From CAZNKU01 sp045541135 (GTDB lineage: Bacteria; Bacillota; Clostridia; Monoglobales; Firm-18): a stretch of 25,517 nt of DNA. This document shows positions 17,341 through 25,476 of this stretch, one piece after another. A program made the position numbers and the translations under genes. The stretch covers positions 1 through 25,517 of the forward strand of contig JAZQIO010000056.1 in NCBI GenBank assembly GCA_045541135.1. The letters run 5' to 3'. The first letter of the stretch is position 1, and each line of letters opens with the position of its first letter. Under the pieces are notes generated by a model, which searched no databases, was not told the DNA's origin, and saw only the letters and a list, made by a program, of their open reading frames with translations.

Positions 17341-17571
17341 ATGGACATAAAATACGAATTGTTGGCAGACACCTTATCTGATATTGTTCGCCAAAAAGTC
17401 GAAGATGCATTCAACAATCTTAAAGGCTGGACAGAAGCAACCTCAATGGTTATGCTTTATGAAATATGGGAAGTAATTGAGGATAAAAATTTATCGGATT
17501 CGGACATCGTAAAAAGAATTGCCGATATATACAAAAAGCACAATGTGGATTGTAGCGTACATAGTGTGTAA
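17341..17571 (+). CDS. Small conserved-looking protein of unknown function
   Basis: I do not recognise the family. The 76-aa product starts at ATG 17341, chosen because AAGGAG sits 8 bases upstream; an extension to 17263 would lie over the promoter. It is acidic, mostly helical in appearance, with no signal peptide or membrane segment, and ends in a region with one Cys (HNVDCSVHSV). It has its own near-consensus promoter and a terminator, so it is expressed as a single gene. The XRE regulator is divergent, which suggests control by it. It might be an antitoxin-like or regulatory partner, but no motif supports that. Confidence 0.7.
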   Translation: MDIKYELLADTLSDIVRQKVEDAFNNLKGWTEATSMVMLYEIWEVIEDKNLSDSDIVKRIADIYKKHNVDCSVHSV

Positions 17572-17591
17572 CATAAGCTTTTAATAAATTA

Positions 17592-17628
17592 AATTCAGGG
17601 AAAACCAAAAAACGGTTTTCCCTGAATT
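17592..17628. terminator. Terminator between the 76-aa gene and the convergent nuclease gene
   Basis: A perfect 15-bp stem (17592-17606 with 17614-17628) with a 7-nt A-rich loop is followed on the plus strand by a T-rich tail. On the minus strand the tail is AT-rich, so it could act in both directions; it lies about 70 bases after the nuclease gene's stop codon. Confidence 0.75.
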
Positions 17629-17695
17629 ATATCTTTTCTTATTTATATTCTATTCAGCTTATTATTGCAACAAGGTCAGAACATTTTTCAGATGC

Positions 17696-18967
17696 TTATT
17701 GTGCACATTTAGAGCAAGGCGTAAGACCTGCACCCAGTGCCTCCTCCATTGTTACCGAATAACTGTTTTTTCCGCCGCACTCAACATCTAAATGATATTT
17801 TTTACCCGAAGGCGTGCGGTATACTCCGTTACCTGCGGTTTCATTATCTGAAGCATCAGGTTCAAGCGTCGGAATTTCATTTTCCATTCGGCTTGCTCCC
17901 GTTGCATAGTCTATTGTTATTGTTGGTTGCACATTATAACAGTATACGCAGAACGAAATACCTTGTCCGTTATCCTCAACAGAGTATGCTTCCATAAGTA
18001 CACCGTCAGCAACAAGATTATTTCCCTTAAACACAGGTGTTACTCTGTACATTACATTATTGCCTGTATTTTCTATATAATCATCAATCAAATTTTCAAA
18101 CGGCAACATTCCATCTATATTTAAATATCTTGTTCCTGTAATAAGATTTCTTTCATTGGCATTTTCGCCTGTAAGCTGATAACCTATAAGATGGCATCTG
18201 TTATATAAATATTTGCCGGAAATCGTGTCATAGCTTGCATTTATCCAACCTGTTGGATTTATGGAACTTATGCTTTCCCTTTCCTCTGTTGGCATTATAT
18301 CATCCCCTACGGAAGCCATACATACATCACAACGACCAAGCTCGTCAAGAGTACTGTAATATTCAAATGAACCACCAATAATTTCATATTCCTTGAAAAG
18401 CGGTGTTCCGTTGTTGATTTCAACATACGGTGAGCCGGAATAAGCAGGAACAACATTCATTAAGTAGTTGTATTCGTATGTATCAAAAGAGTTGCGAATT
18501 ACGGTAACGGTTTGAGTGTCACCTTCCCACGCCACACCAAGATTAAAACCTTCCGCTATAAAACGGATAGGCAACATTGTGCGACCGTTTATAACAGTAG
18601 GAGCAACATCAAGTGTATACGGAATGTTGTTAAGGTATGCTGTATTATTGTTAATCACAAGTGTTATAACATCATCAGCCATAGTCAGCTTAACTGTTTG
18701 TGTATCACCGTCCCAACCAACAACACCGTCAAAAGCTTCAATAATTGCTCTTATCGGAACAAGAGTTCTTCCGTTTGTTACTATAGGCTTTGTTCCGCGC
18801 CCTACGTCTATTTCTGTTTCAACCCCATTGACTTCCATTATAGGGTCGTTAATCTGTAAGCTAACAACAACATCACTATCGTTGGCAGCCGCCACAGAAA
18901 AGCAAACACACATACTGCATATAAACACTAAAATACTTGTCAAAATCGCCTTGCTGTACTTTTTCAT
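17696..18967 (-). CDS. Secreted three-part nuclease: copper-amine-oxidase-like N-domains, EndA-type nuclease, Cys-rich tail
   Basis: Protein of 423 aa. Residues 1-28 form a clear signal peptide (MKKYSKAILTSILVFICSMC, ending in VAAA). Residues about 40-160 hold two copies of the copper-amine-oxidase N-terminal-like motif (NGRTLVPIRAI...GWDGDTQTV and NGRTMLPIRFI...AWEGDTQTV), used by Firmicutes as a surface or wall domain. Residues about 180-355 match the DNA/RNA non-specific (EndA-like) endonucleases, with catalytic-type YNRCHLIGYQLTGENANERN (H259); the usual DRGH is NRCH here. The last 40 residues (PSGKKYHLDVEC...TPCSKCAQ) carry one His and three Cys, a likely zinc-binding motif seen at the C-terminus of other extracellular nucleases. 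ATG at 18967 has GGAGG 8 bases upstream. It probably acts outside the cell on nucleic acid, in nutrient scavenging or DNA uptake. Confidence 0.85.
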   Translation of the reverse strand: MKKYSKAILTSILVFICSMCVCFSVAAANDSDVVVSLQINDPIMEVNGVETEIDVGRGTKPIVTNGRTLVPIRAIIEAFDGVVGWDGDTQTVKLTMADDVITLVINNNTAYLNNIPYTLDVAPTVINGRTMLPIRFIAEGFNLGVAWEGDTQTVTVIRNSFDTYEYNYLMNVVPAYSGSPYVEINNGTPLFKEYEIIGGSFEYYSTLDELGRCDVCMASVGDDIMPTEERESISSINPTGWINASYDTISGKYLYNRCHLIGYQLTGENANERNLITGTRYLNIDGMLPFENLIDDYIENTGNNVMYRVTPVFKGNNLVADGVLMEAYSVEDNGQGISFCVYCYNVQPTITIDYATGASRMENEIPTLEPDASDNETAGNGVYRTPSGKKYHLDVECGGKNSYSVTMEEALGAGLTPCSKCAQ

Positions 18968-19002
18968 AACTTTTCCTCCGTTTGTATAATTCTCTACCAA
19001 TA

Positions 19003-19031
19003 ATTATATCATACTACGCTAGTATTTTCAA
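19003..19031 (-). promoter_or_regulatory. Sigma-A promoter (extended -10) for the nuclease gene
   Basis: On the minus strand TTGAAA (19026-19031) is separated by exactly 17 bp from TATAAT (19003-19008), which also has TG one base upstream. The leader would be about 30 nt before the RBS and ATG at 18967. Confidence 0.8.
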
Positions 19032-19064
19032 TGTCGGATAATATTTTATATACTTCAAATAAAC

Positions 19065-19100
19065 AATACCCTCAAAGGATGATACTCCTTTGAGGGTATT
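19065..19100. other. Perfect 15-bp hairpin upstream of the nuclease promoter
   Basis: AATACCCTCAAAGGA (19065-19079) and its complement (19086-19100) form a 15-bp stem with a 6-nt loop. Neither side has a good T-run, although the minus strand tail is U-rich (GTTTATTTG). It may be a terminator for a minus-strand transcript coming from the repeat region, or an element boundary. Confidence 0.5.
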
Positions 19101-19336
19101 TGACTTATTGGAATTTATTTTCTGCAACTTGGTATGCATTTGACAATTTGTCGCAAACTTACTTATTGGAAATTGTCTTCTACGACTTCGCTCGGATTTC
19201 TTAATTTCAAAAAGGTAGAAATCCTCGCTTCGCATGTATTTGACGCTTTATCGCGGACGCATCCCCGTATGCTTTTATGTCCGCTCACCGATTCGTTGCA
19301 CTTACTTCGTAAGCTTACTTATCGGAAAGTGTCTTC
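19096..19336. repeat. Intergenic block of imperfect direct repeats
   Basis: The motif ATGTATTTGAC at 19234-19244 recurs as ATGCATTTGAC at 19134-19144, exactly 100 bp earlier, and GTATTTGAC again at 19096. A 23-mer starting CTTACTTATTGG at 19158-19180 recurs at 19314-19336 with two differences, and a poorer copy lies at 19101-19122. Short reading frames can be drawn across it on the minus strand (a 73-aa one from 19235), but they lack RBS and consist of the repeated words, so I do not call a gene. Confidence 0.6.
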
Positions 19337-19816
19337 ATTGTCGGGAATATTAAAATGCAAAATTCACTCCTATTCCACAACTATATATTGTGTCTCGCAA
19401 CAACTTAAACGCAAAATACAGATTGCAATTTTTTACTTCATTATAAAATATTTCTATAAAATTCCATACAGTGTCATAAAATTATATCTATTTTTTCGTA
19501 AAACTCCCTATTATGTGAAGTGATATGTCTGCTTTCGCAAGACCATATATCTTTTCTAGTTCGAATTTAAAACTTTTTATGTTTGGTGCTTGATTTTGAA
19601 CTTTTTTGATTTTAGTGTACAGTATAGTTTAATTAAAATTCCATTGACATTCAAAAACAAATAAAATGAAAGATTATACTAAATACATTATATTTTCATC
19701 AATAATTGAAACTATTTTCTTTTTAACTTTCTTAATATTGCAATTTTCATAAAGTTAATTATAATATTTATTTCACCTTCAACAATAAAACATTTCCAAA
19801 AACATCCTTTTATCCC
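19337..19816. other. Gene-free AT-rich stretch
   Basis: No reading frame with a ribosome binding site was found. A weak imperfect hairpin near 19520-19555 (around GCTTTCGC) is followed by a short T-rich stretch and might be a decayed terminator. Nothing else stands out. Confidence 0.5.
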
Positions 19817-19997
19817 TTACAATATATCATTAACAGATTTAAAGGATATCTTATATTCTTCCTCTGTAACTTCTACAGGCTTACCACCTTGTTCAAAATC
19901 ATTAAACTTCACATTGCCAATACAGTTGCCCATAATGTATTTAGCACGCTAGGGTCTGTATACTGAATATTTTATTCTTTTCGTTATATTTAATCAT
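19817..19997 (-). pseudogene. Two-piece remnant gene at the end of the DUF5107 operon
   Basis: A strong RBS (AGGAGGGTG) leads to an ATG at 19997 that encodes MIKYNEKNKIFSIQT and stops at 19941 after 18 residues. The opening resembles the first residues of GH36 alpha-galactosidases, though this is too short to be sure. Immediately after, in another frame, a 38-aa piece (MGNCIGNVKFNDFEQGG onward) runs from 19933 to the stop at 19817 and looks like the C-terminal end of a real protein that I cannot identify. The simplest reading is an internal deletion that left only a 5' end and an unrelated or shifted 3' end. It begins 11 nt after the oxidoreductase remnant. Confidence 0.55.
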
Positions 19998-20008
19998 TTT
20001 ACACCCTC

Positions 20009-20985
20009 CTAATTACCGTTAAAAAAAGCATAATCTTCGAAAGCTTTTTTGAAACTGTAAAATTCTTTTCCGGTATCTGTATATTCCTTCATTTTAACAA
20101 GGCAATGGGCTATTGCGATTTCTTCCTCACTTAACCTTGCCTGCTTAAATGGATAGTCAAAAACAACATTACCGTTAAAAACGATTTTATCACAGTAAAA
20201 TCCATCAAGCAATCCTGACATTACGGTTTTTATATCTTCGCTTACAAATTCTTTGTCAGAATTGTAGTATCTTACATTGTAATTTTCAATTTCACCATTT
20301 GTACCTCTTATTAATATTCTGTCTTTTCGTATTGGCGAAAAATATTGTTCCTTGTTATAATCATAAACAACAGTCGCTTTTTTAAATTTATATATTTTAA
20401 TTTGTTGTTCCGTATCCAGAATTTTCTTTTCAGGCAAAATCCCTTCTCTGCCATTGGTTTTAAGCATCTTATCATCGATAGTACTGCCGTATAACAGCTG
20501 TGGTTTTTCATAATCATCAAGAAAATATCGTACAAGACTCATTGCATGATAATCGTGACATGTGGAAATATTTATATAATTAACATCACCTATAATCTTG
20601 GAATCAATTATTTTTTTAATGCCTGATATGTTCCCTTAAGATGAAAATGCTCGGCTACCTGAATTTTGTCACAAATACGTTCAGGACACATATTCTTTGT
20701 AACAGGTGTTTCACTTAAAACGTAATATCCTTTTTCTGCAAGCTTTAGTGAAAGTTCAGTAATATCCTCTTTGTTTATACAGTTTACAATAAAGTCAAAT
20801 GGTTCTTTTAAAAGTTCATCAATTGTGCCTGAAATCTTAACGTTATACTTTTGCGAAATATACTCTGCACGCTTTGGGTTTCGTACACACACCCCGCTTA
20901 AATTGAAAATTTCAGGCAAGGCTTTGGCTATTCGGATATAAAATTCCGCCCTCCATCCACCGCCGATTACAACGAAATTTATCAT
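20009..20985 (-). pseudogene. Gfo/Idh/MocA-family NAD(P)-dependent oxidoreductase, frameshifted
   Basis: Two minus-strand frames together make one sugar oxidoreductase. The first part (20985-20608, 125 aa) is the Rossmann domain: VVIGGGWRAEFYIRIAK is the nucleotide-binding loop, and SETPVTKN replaces the usual EKP motif. It reaches LKGTYQALKK and stops. The second part continues in another frame (IDSKIIGDVNYINISTCHDYH...), with the family's H-x-x-H-type catalytic-region HDYH, to the stop at 20009. The break is at an A7 tract (minus strand; 20611-20617): one more A restores a protein of about 325 aa, the normal family length. This may be a real inactivating indel, a slippery site, or a sequencing error. 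RBS GAGGAG favours ATG 20985 over TTG 20991. The family oxidises or reduces sugars or carries out NAD-dependent glycoside cleavage. Confidence 0.85.
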
Positions 20986-21048
20986 CTTCAAAACTCCTCA
21001 ATATAAATTTTTGATACATATTTTTTGCAAGTTTTCGGGCTGATATAA

Positions 21049-21231
21049 TCATATTGCAGGAAACAAAATCGGCATACCGCAAACTAAAGGATTATCACAA
21101 CCATCTTTCGAATGTAAAATATCGGCATTATATTTTTTGTTTTTCAGGCTTACACAGTTTCCTCCGCGGTTAAGATTAATCTCTGCACTATAATCTTCAT
21201 AAGTTATTCTGACAATATCTATATATATCAC
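21049..21231 (-). pseudogene. Truncated aldose 1-epimerase-like gene
   Basis: The 60-aa frame starts at GTG 21231, overlapping the TGA of the DUF5107 gene (GTGA). It reads like the first sixth of an aldose epimerase (GalM-type mutarotase): a beta-strand with INLNRGGNCVSLKNK, then NADILHSKDG and CGMPILFPA, matching the family's GMP-x-LFP motif. It stops there, whereas family members run to about 290-340 aa and continue with a conserved R-x-x-x-G region. After the stop, no further epimerase-like sequence is visible; about 60 bases later the Gfo/Idh gene starts. The 3' part was probably deleted. Epimerases convert alpha and beta anomers of sugars. Confidence 0.6.
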
Positions 21232-24200
21232 TCCGCACCTTTTAAAAATCCAAATTTATTAAAATATAAAGCAAAAAGATTTTCATTATTTAAGGATACA
21301 CTTTCTGCTATATATTCCTTTGCGGTATGGTGGTCTTTTGCAAAATCATAACAAAGCGACATAAGGTAAGTATACTGTGCTCTGCGTAGTTTTTCAGGGT
21401 TATCAACAAAAGATATGAAAAACGGTGTTGTTCCGAAATATCCGTTATCCTTTGTATCTTTAATTTTACCCCATTCACGCATATATTTTGTAATAAGGTG
21501 CTGTGCCTTTGTAGGTTCACCAAGATGTATAAAGGATTTTGCCTGCCAGTATGGAAGCTCTTTTAAGTGCATATTGCTGAAATATTCTATTTTTACATTG
21601 GCAATATAGCTGAAAATCTTATCCGCTTCTGATTTTTTACCCAAGCTTTCAAGACAAAGTGCCTCGTGATATTTAAGCGGTATAAGCTTGCAATGGTTCC
21701 ATATACCTGCACCCAAAGACTGGGGAAGCACCTGACCTTTTCTGAATAATTCAATTGCTTCTTCAACATTTCCGCTTTCAAGTGCATTTTTACCTTTTAC
21801 AAGATATGCAAACATATACTGGTCTGCAATAGCGTGTTCACCACCCTCGCACGGTACAAAGTCATGTGACATAAGGGTTTCTATTGCCTTTTCGGGCATA
21901 AATGCCTGATTATATGCCTTTGCAAGTTCTGTCAGCACATCATCACGGCTAACATTGTGGCTTGTTATAAGGCTTATTTTTTCTGACGGATTTATTCCCA
22001 TTTTATCCATAAGAACAACTGTTTCATAAAGCAGTTCTTCATCGTCAGGTCTTTCAGCAAGCACTTCTTTCATTAAAGCAAGTGCCGCTTCGGGTTTGTT
22101 AAGATGACTGAAACATGCAACTGCAAGATTTCTTTTTGCAATATAGTTATCATTACAATCTTCCCAAAGCTTTGCAGCTTTTTCGTAGTGCAATTTGTTG
22201 TATAGCAAGCAACCAAGCAACATTTTTGCATCATTATCATCTGTTTTAGCTATTACATCTTTTAAAACTTCCATTTCTTCCAAGCGTACAGGATAGCATG
22301 GTCCAAGCTCTGCCTTTTTAGCCTTTTCATAATATTGGTTGTCTTTTGCGTAATATCCAAGTACATAATAAATCATTTTTCTTCTGCAGTCGGGACGTTG
22401 TTCTTCAAGTCCCGAAAGAAGTTTAATAATATCATTATACCTTCCCATTGCTGACAGGTCAAATGCAATATCAAGACAAGTCTGCACAGCATCGCTGTCC
22501 ATATTGACATAAAGTTCATCCTTTTCGCCAATAAATCGCATCATATGGTCAAGGCTGTCTGCTTTAAGCTGACTTGTAACAATACTGTCAATATTTTCGC
22601 AAAGTTCTTTTTTTGCGATAGCAAGGCAGGCAAGTGCAAGATTATTTTTTATACCGTAATCAAGAGCATTTTCGGCGTGTCGTATTGCCTCTTTGTAATC
22701 CTTTCTCTTAATATCAATAACAGCAATTCTTGTCATTGCTTTTGCTACACAGTCTGCTGGCCAATATGCTTTATAATAGAAATCATATGCCTTGTCCGCA
22801 TCGCCTATTGCCTCAAAAATTCTACCCATTGTGTAGTAGGCTTCACCGCTTTGTGTTCTTTCGTTAAACAGGGTAAGTGCCTCAATTGCTCTTTTGGCAT
22901 AACACTTGGCACTATCTAAACTATAGCGGTTAAGCTCATACTTTGCCATAGCAATAAGTGATGGAATATGATTGATGTTTCGATTTAACGCCTCTTTCCA
23001 ATAGCTATCAGGAAGAATCGCAGGGTCACGGTACTGGTCAACGTGTACACCTGCAAGGTAAAGCTCATCCGCACTGTTCATACCTGCCGCTGATGGCATA
23101 TCTGTAATAACATCCGGCATATTCAACTTGTTAAAGTTTTTCTCGATATATTCAGCAACAGTTTTTCCCTTTACAACAACTGTAACCGTAACAAATTCGG
23201 GAAGACTATCAACATCAACTACAATAACATTTTCGGGTGACAAATCACAGCATGTTTCAAAATAAACAGTATCATTATCGCTGATTTTAACTGTGGCATT
23301 TTTATAAACCTTAGTTGTCTGCAATTTAAAAGTATTAGTTTCTCTGTCAATTTTAAAAGCACAGTTAAGATTTGCAAAGGTTGGTGAACCAATTTTTGTT
23401 ATGGGATACCAATGCTGTGAAAATTCTTTTGTTTCATAAGGTGCAAGCCATGCAAAATTCGGTTGATTATCGGAATAGGAGCCTGCCATAAGCTCCGCAT
23501 ATTCACCGTCTGTGTCAGTAAGTGCATTTTCCCAGGACTTTGAAAGCTGACAATATGCCCAGGTAAACATTTTTTTACCGGGTGAAATATGGTGGTCCCC
23601 AATGTGCACAACTCCACATTCTTTGCCATGGTCATAACCACCGAAGAAATCAAATTCGGATGCACAGGCAAAATATGATGTTGCCTGCCTTGTATTTTTA
23701 TGCCAGGAAATGTCACGCTCTTCATCCATCGGTATTCCGTTAAAAACACCGTTTCCTGCTATCGGATATGTTGTTCGTGACTTTAAATAGTGAAAGTTTA
23801 CGTATGATACATCCTGAGGGAAGAAAATCCGGTACTGTTCATTTACGGGAACTGCCGCATTCTCCCACCAAAGGAATGACTTTTCCGCCGAAGTTCTGTT
23901 ATAAAGTTTCATTCTTGTTTCAAAGCTTATTTCCCCCGGGCGAAGGATAATGCTTACCATACCCTTCATACGGTCAATAGGGTCATGTTCTGACAGATTA
24001 CATACCACACTTCCGTCGGCAAGCTCTTCAACGGTAAAATCACATGGCATAAAACCTGATGCACGGTGATGAAAAGGCCAGTTAAATTCCACACCGCCTG
24101 AAATCCAAGAGCCAAGAACACCTATAAGTGCCGGCTTTATAACGTGTTGTTTGTAAAAAAAATCATAACCCGTTTTTTTGTCATATGCCGAATATATTCT

Positions 24201-24437
24201 GCCGCCTATTTCAGGAAGAATTTCAATTTTTACATATTCATTTTCCAAGGTTACAAGCTTGTATTTTTTATCTTCCTTGTGTGTTCTGTCAACCTGCATA
24301 ACTACTTTATTAGGATAGGGTCTGCCACTTGTTCTTTGATGCACACGGTTTTCAGCAAACATAGGCATTTCTTCTGCCGGTGGTTCAGGATATGTAGGAA
24401 TAATAATTTCTCCAACAGTTACTTTTGCTTTATTCAT
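21228..24437 (-). CDS. DUF5107-type beta-sandwich protein with long TPR region
   Basis: Protein of 1069 aa with no signal peptide. Residues 1 to about 430 match DUF5107 (galactose-mutarotase-like sugar-binding fold): EILPEIGGRIYSAYDKKTGYDFFY, a WISGGVEFNWPFHHR motif (about 113-128) and later GVVHIGDHH and FAWLAPYETKEFSQHWYP. Residues from about 480 to 1060 are tandem TPR-like helical pairs (for example EAYYTMGRIFEAIGDADKAY and YHEALCLESLGKKSEADKIF). This architecture is found in gut Firmicutes and Bacteroidota beside glycoside hydrolase and sugar oxidoreductase genes, and the beta domain may bind or act on oligosaccharides. The ATG at 24437 has AAAGGATG upstream. It is first in an operon whose next members (epimerase, oxidoreductase, remnant) are all broken. 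Enzymatic function is not proven by any motif I can see. Confidence 0.8.
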   Translation of the reverse strand: MNKAKVTVGEIIIPTYPEPPAEEMPMFAENRVHQRTSGRPYPNKVVMQVDRTHKEDKKYKLVTLENEYVKIEILPEIGGRIYSAYDKKTGYDFFYKQHVIKPALIGVLGSWISGGVEFNWPFHHRASGFMPCDFTVEELADGSVVCNLSEHDPIDRMKGMVSIILRPGEISFETRMKLYNRTSAEKSFLWWENAAVPVNEQYRIFFPQDVSYVNFHYLKSRTTYPIAGNGVFNGIPMDEERDISWHKNTRQATSYFACASEFDFFGGYDHGKECGVVHIGDHHISPGKKMFTWAYCQLSKSWENALTDTDGEYAELMAGSYSDNQPNFAWLAPYETKEFSQHWYPITKIGSPTFANLNCAFKIDRETNTFKLQTTKVYKNATVKISDNDTVYFETCCDLSPENVIVVDVDSLPEFVTVTVVVKGKTVAEYIEKNFNKLNMPDVITDMPSAAGMNSADELYLAGVHVDQYRDPAILPDSYWKEALNRNINHIPSLIAMAKYELNRYSLDSAKCYAKRAIEALTLFNERTQSGEAYYTMGRIFEAIGDADKAYDFYYKAYWPADCVAKAMTRIAVIDIKRKDYKEAIRHAENALDYGIKNNLALACLAIAKKELCENIDSIVTSQLKADSLDHMMRFIGEKDELYVNMDSDAVQTCLDIAFDLSAMGRYNDIIKLLSGLEEQRPDCRRKMIYYVLGYYAKDNQYYEKAKKAELGPCYPVRLEEMEVLKDVIAKTDDNDAKMLLGCLLYNKLHYEKAAKLWEDCNDNYIAKRNLAVACFSHLNKPEAALALMKEVLAERPDDEELLYETVVLMDKMGINPSEKISLITSHNVSRDDVLTELAKAYNQAFMPEKAIETLMSHDFVPCEGGEHAIADQYMFAYLVKGKNALESGNVEEAIELFRKGQVLPQSLGAGIWNHCKLIPLKYHEALCLESLGKKSEADKIFSYIANVKIEYFSNMHLKELPYWQAKSFIHLGEPTKAQHLITKYMREWGKIKDTKDNGYFGTTPFFISFVDNPEKLRRAQYTYLMSLCYDFAKDHHTAKEYIAESVSLNNENLFALYFNKFGFLKGAE

Positions 24438-24548
24438 AAAATCATCCTTTACTTTAAATCTTTTTTATGGTATTATATAACAGAAATTCAAGTTTTTATA
24501 TGTATAAAGTTACTTTGTTTTTAACAAATATTACTGTGAGGTGGTTTT
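24438..24548. promoter_or_regulatory. Divergent control region between DUF5107 operon and AraC gene
   Basis: On the minus strand a TATAAT is present at 24473-24478 without a good -35 at 17 bp, as expected for an activator-dependent promoter. An inverted repeat TTTGTT-TTT-AACAAA lies at 24514-24528. Toward AraC the promoter is poor and the start is GTG, with GAGGTGG upstream. Confidence 0.45.
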
Positions 24549-25331
24549 GTGACATTACCGGAAAACATAATATGCGGGTATTTTGACTGCGCAAAGGAAT
24601 TTGGAACACTTTCCACATCACCTAAGCGTATGGTTGAAAGATATGAAATCGAATTTTATCTGGAAGACGGATATACAACCACCACTGATGACCGCACATT
24701 TCAAATAAAAAAGAATTATATACAAATTGCAAAACCCGGTCAGATTCGTTTTAGCAAATTACCCTTTAAAACCGCGTACCTGAAATTCGAGGCAAAGGAT
24801 GAAATAGCCCAACAACTCTCTGTGATTCCTGAATATTTCCATAGCAGTCACCCTGAAAAAATCCGTAATTTAATGGATGAAATAATACTTTTAAACGAGG
24901 AACAAAAAAACATTTTTCTTTTATACAGTAAGCTTCTTGCAGTTTTAAATCTAATTTTTTCCGATGCCGAAATCCCCGATTCAAGAAGTGGGAAAAACTA
25001 TACCGTTATTTCAAATGCAAAAAAATTTATAGAATCTAACTTCCAAAAGCAAATTACACTTAGCGACATTTCGAAAAGTGTACATTTAAGTGAAATATAT
25101 TTCAGGTCTATTTTTACCGAATCGGTAGGGATGTCTCCACATCAGTTTTTGATTAACTGTCGGGTTGATAATGCAAAAAAACTCCTTTGGAATAGTGATA
25201 TTGCAATGAGTGATATTGCTGAAAAATCAGGATTCGGCTGTCAGCAGTATATGAATAAAGTATTCAAAAAAGAAACAGGAATGACACCAAACGAATACCG
25301 CAAGACTTTTCAGCAAAATTATTCTCTTTAA
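24549..25331 (+). CDS. AraC-family transcriptional regulator
   Basis: Regulator of 260 aa, start GTG at 24549 with GAGGTGG just upstream. The N-terminal 110 residues look like a cupin domain (FYLEDGYTTTTDDRTFQIKKN). The C-terminal region holds the AraC double helix-turn-helix: LSDISKSVHLSEIYFRSIFTE, then MSDIAEKSGFGCQQYMNKVFKK and the ending GMTPNEYRKTF. It is divergent from the DUF5107 operon and probably activates it. Because that operon is decayed apart from its first gene, this regulator may have few working targets here. No other gene follows in the window. Confidence 0.9.
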   Translation: MTLPENIICGYFDCAKEFGTLSTSPKRMVERYEIEFYLEDGYTTTTDDRTFQIKKNYIQIAKPGQIRFSKLPFKTAYLKFEAKDEIAQQLSVIPEYFHSSHPEKIRNLMDEIILLNEEQKNIFLLYSKLLAVLNLIFSDAEIPDSRSGKNYTVISNAKKFIESNFQKQITLSDISKSVHLSEIYFRSIFTESVGMSPHQFLINCRVDNAKKLLWNSDIAMSDIAEKSGFGCQQYMNKVFKKETGMTPNEYRKTFQQNYSL

Positions 25332-25354
25332 AATTTTTCCACTAACAAGTCAAA

Positions 25355-25375
25355 ACCACCGATAGAACCGGTGGT
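25355..25375. other. Small perfect hairpin after the AraC gene
   Basis: ACCACCG (25355-25361) pairs with CGGTGGT (25369-25375) around a 7-nt loop. On the minus strand it is followed by TTTT, so it could be a weak terminator for a transcript coming from the right, or a remnant of a mobile-element end. Confidence 0.35.
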
Positions 25376-25476
25376 CCAGACCGTCGAAAAAGTTGTTCTA
25401 CCGCAAGAGAGTTAATAATTATGTTTGAATGTAGGGCAAGGGCTTGCTATAGCCGTAATGAAATTCAAATGTATAA

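Noticed and set aside
18516..18989. 157-codon plus-strand frame opposite the nuclease gene
   Set aside because: It is antisense to the signal peptide and copper-amine-oxidase-like repeats, which match known domains; no RBS.
19014..19235. 73-codon minus-strand frame before the nuclease gene
   Set aside because: No RBS, and it consists of the repeated words and the hairpin; it also overlaps the nuclease promoter. Kept as a repeat instead.
19134..19523. 129-codon plus-strand frame
   Set aside because: It passes through the repeat block and AT-rich filler, lacks an RBS and resembles no protein.
25355..25375. End of an IS200/IS605-type element
   Set aside because: The hairpin sequence looks like such ends, but no transposase or second end is visible.
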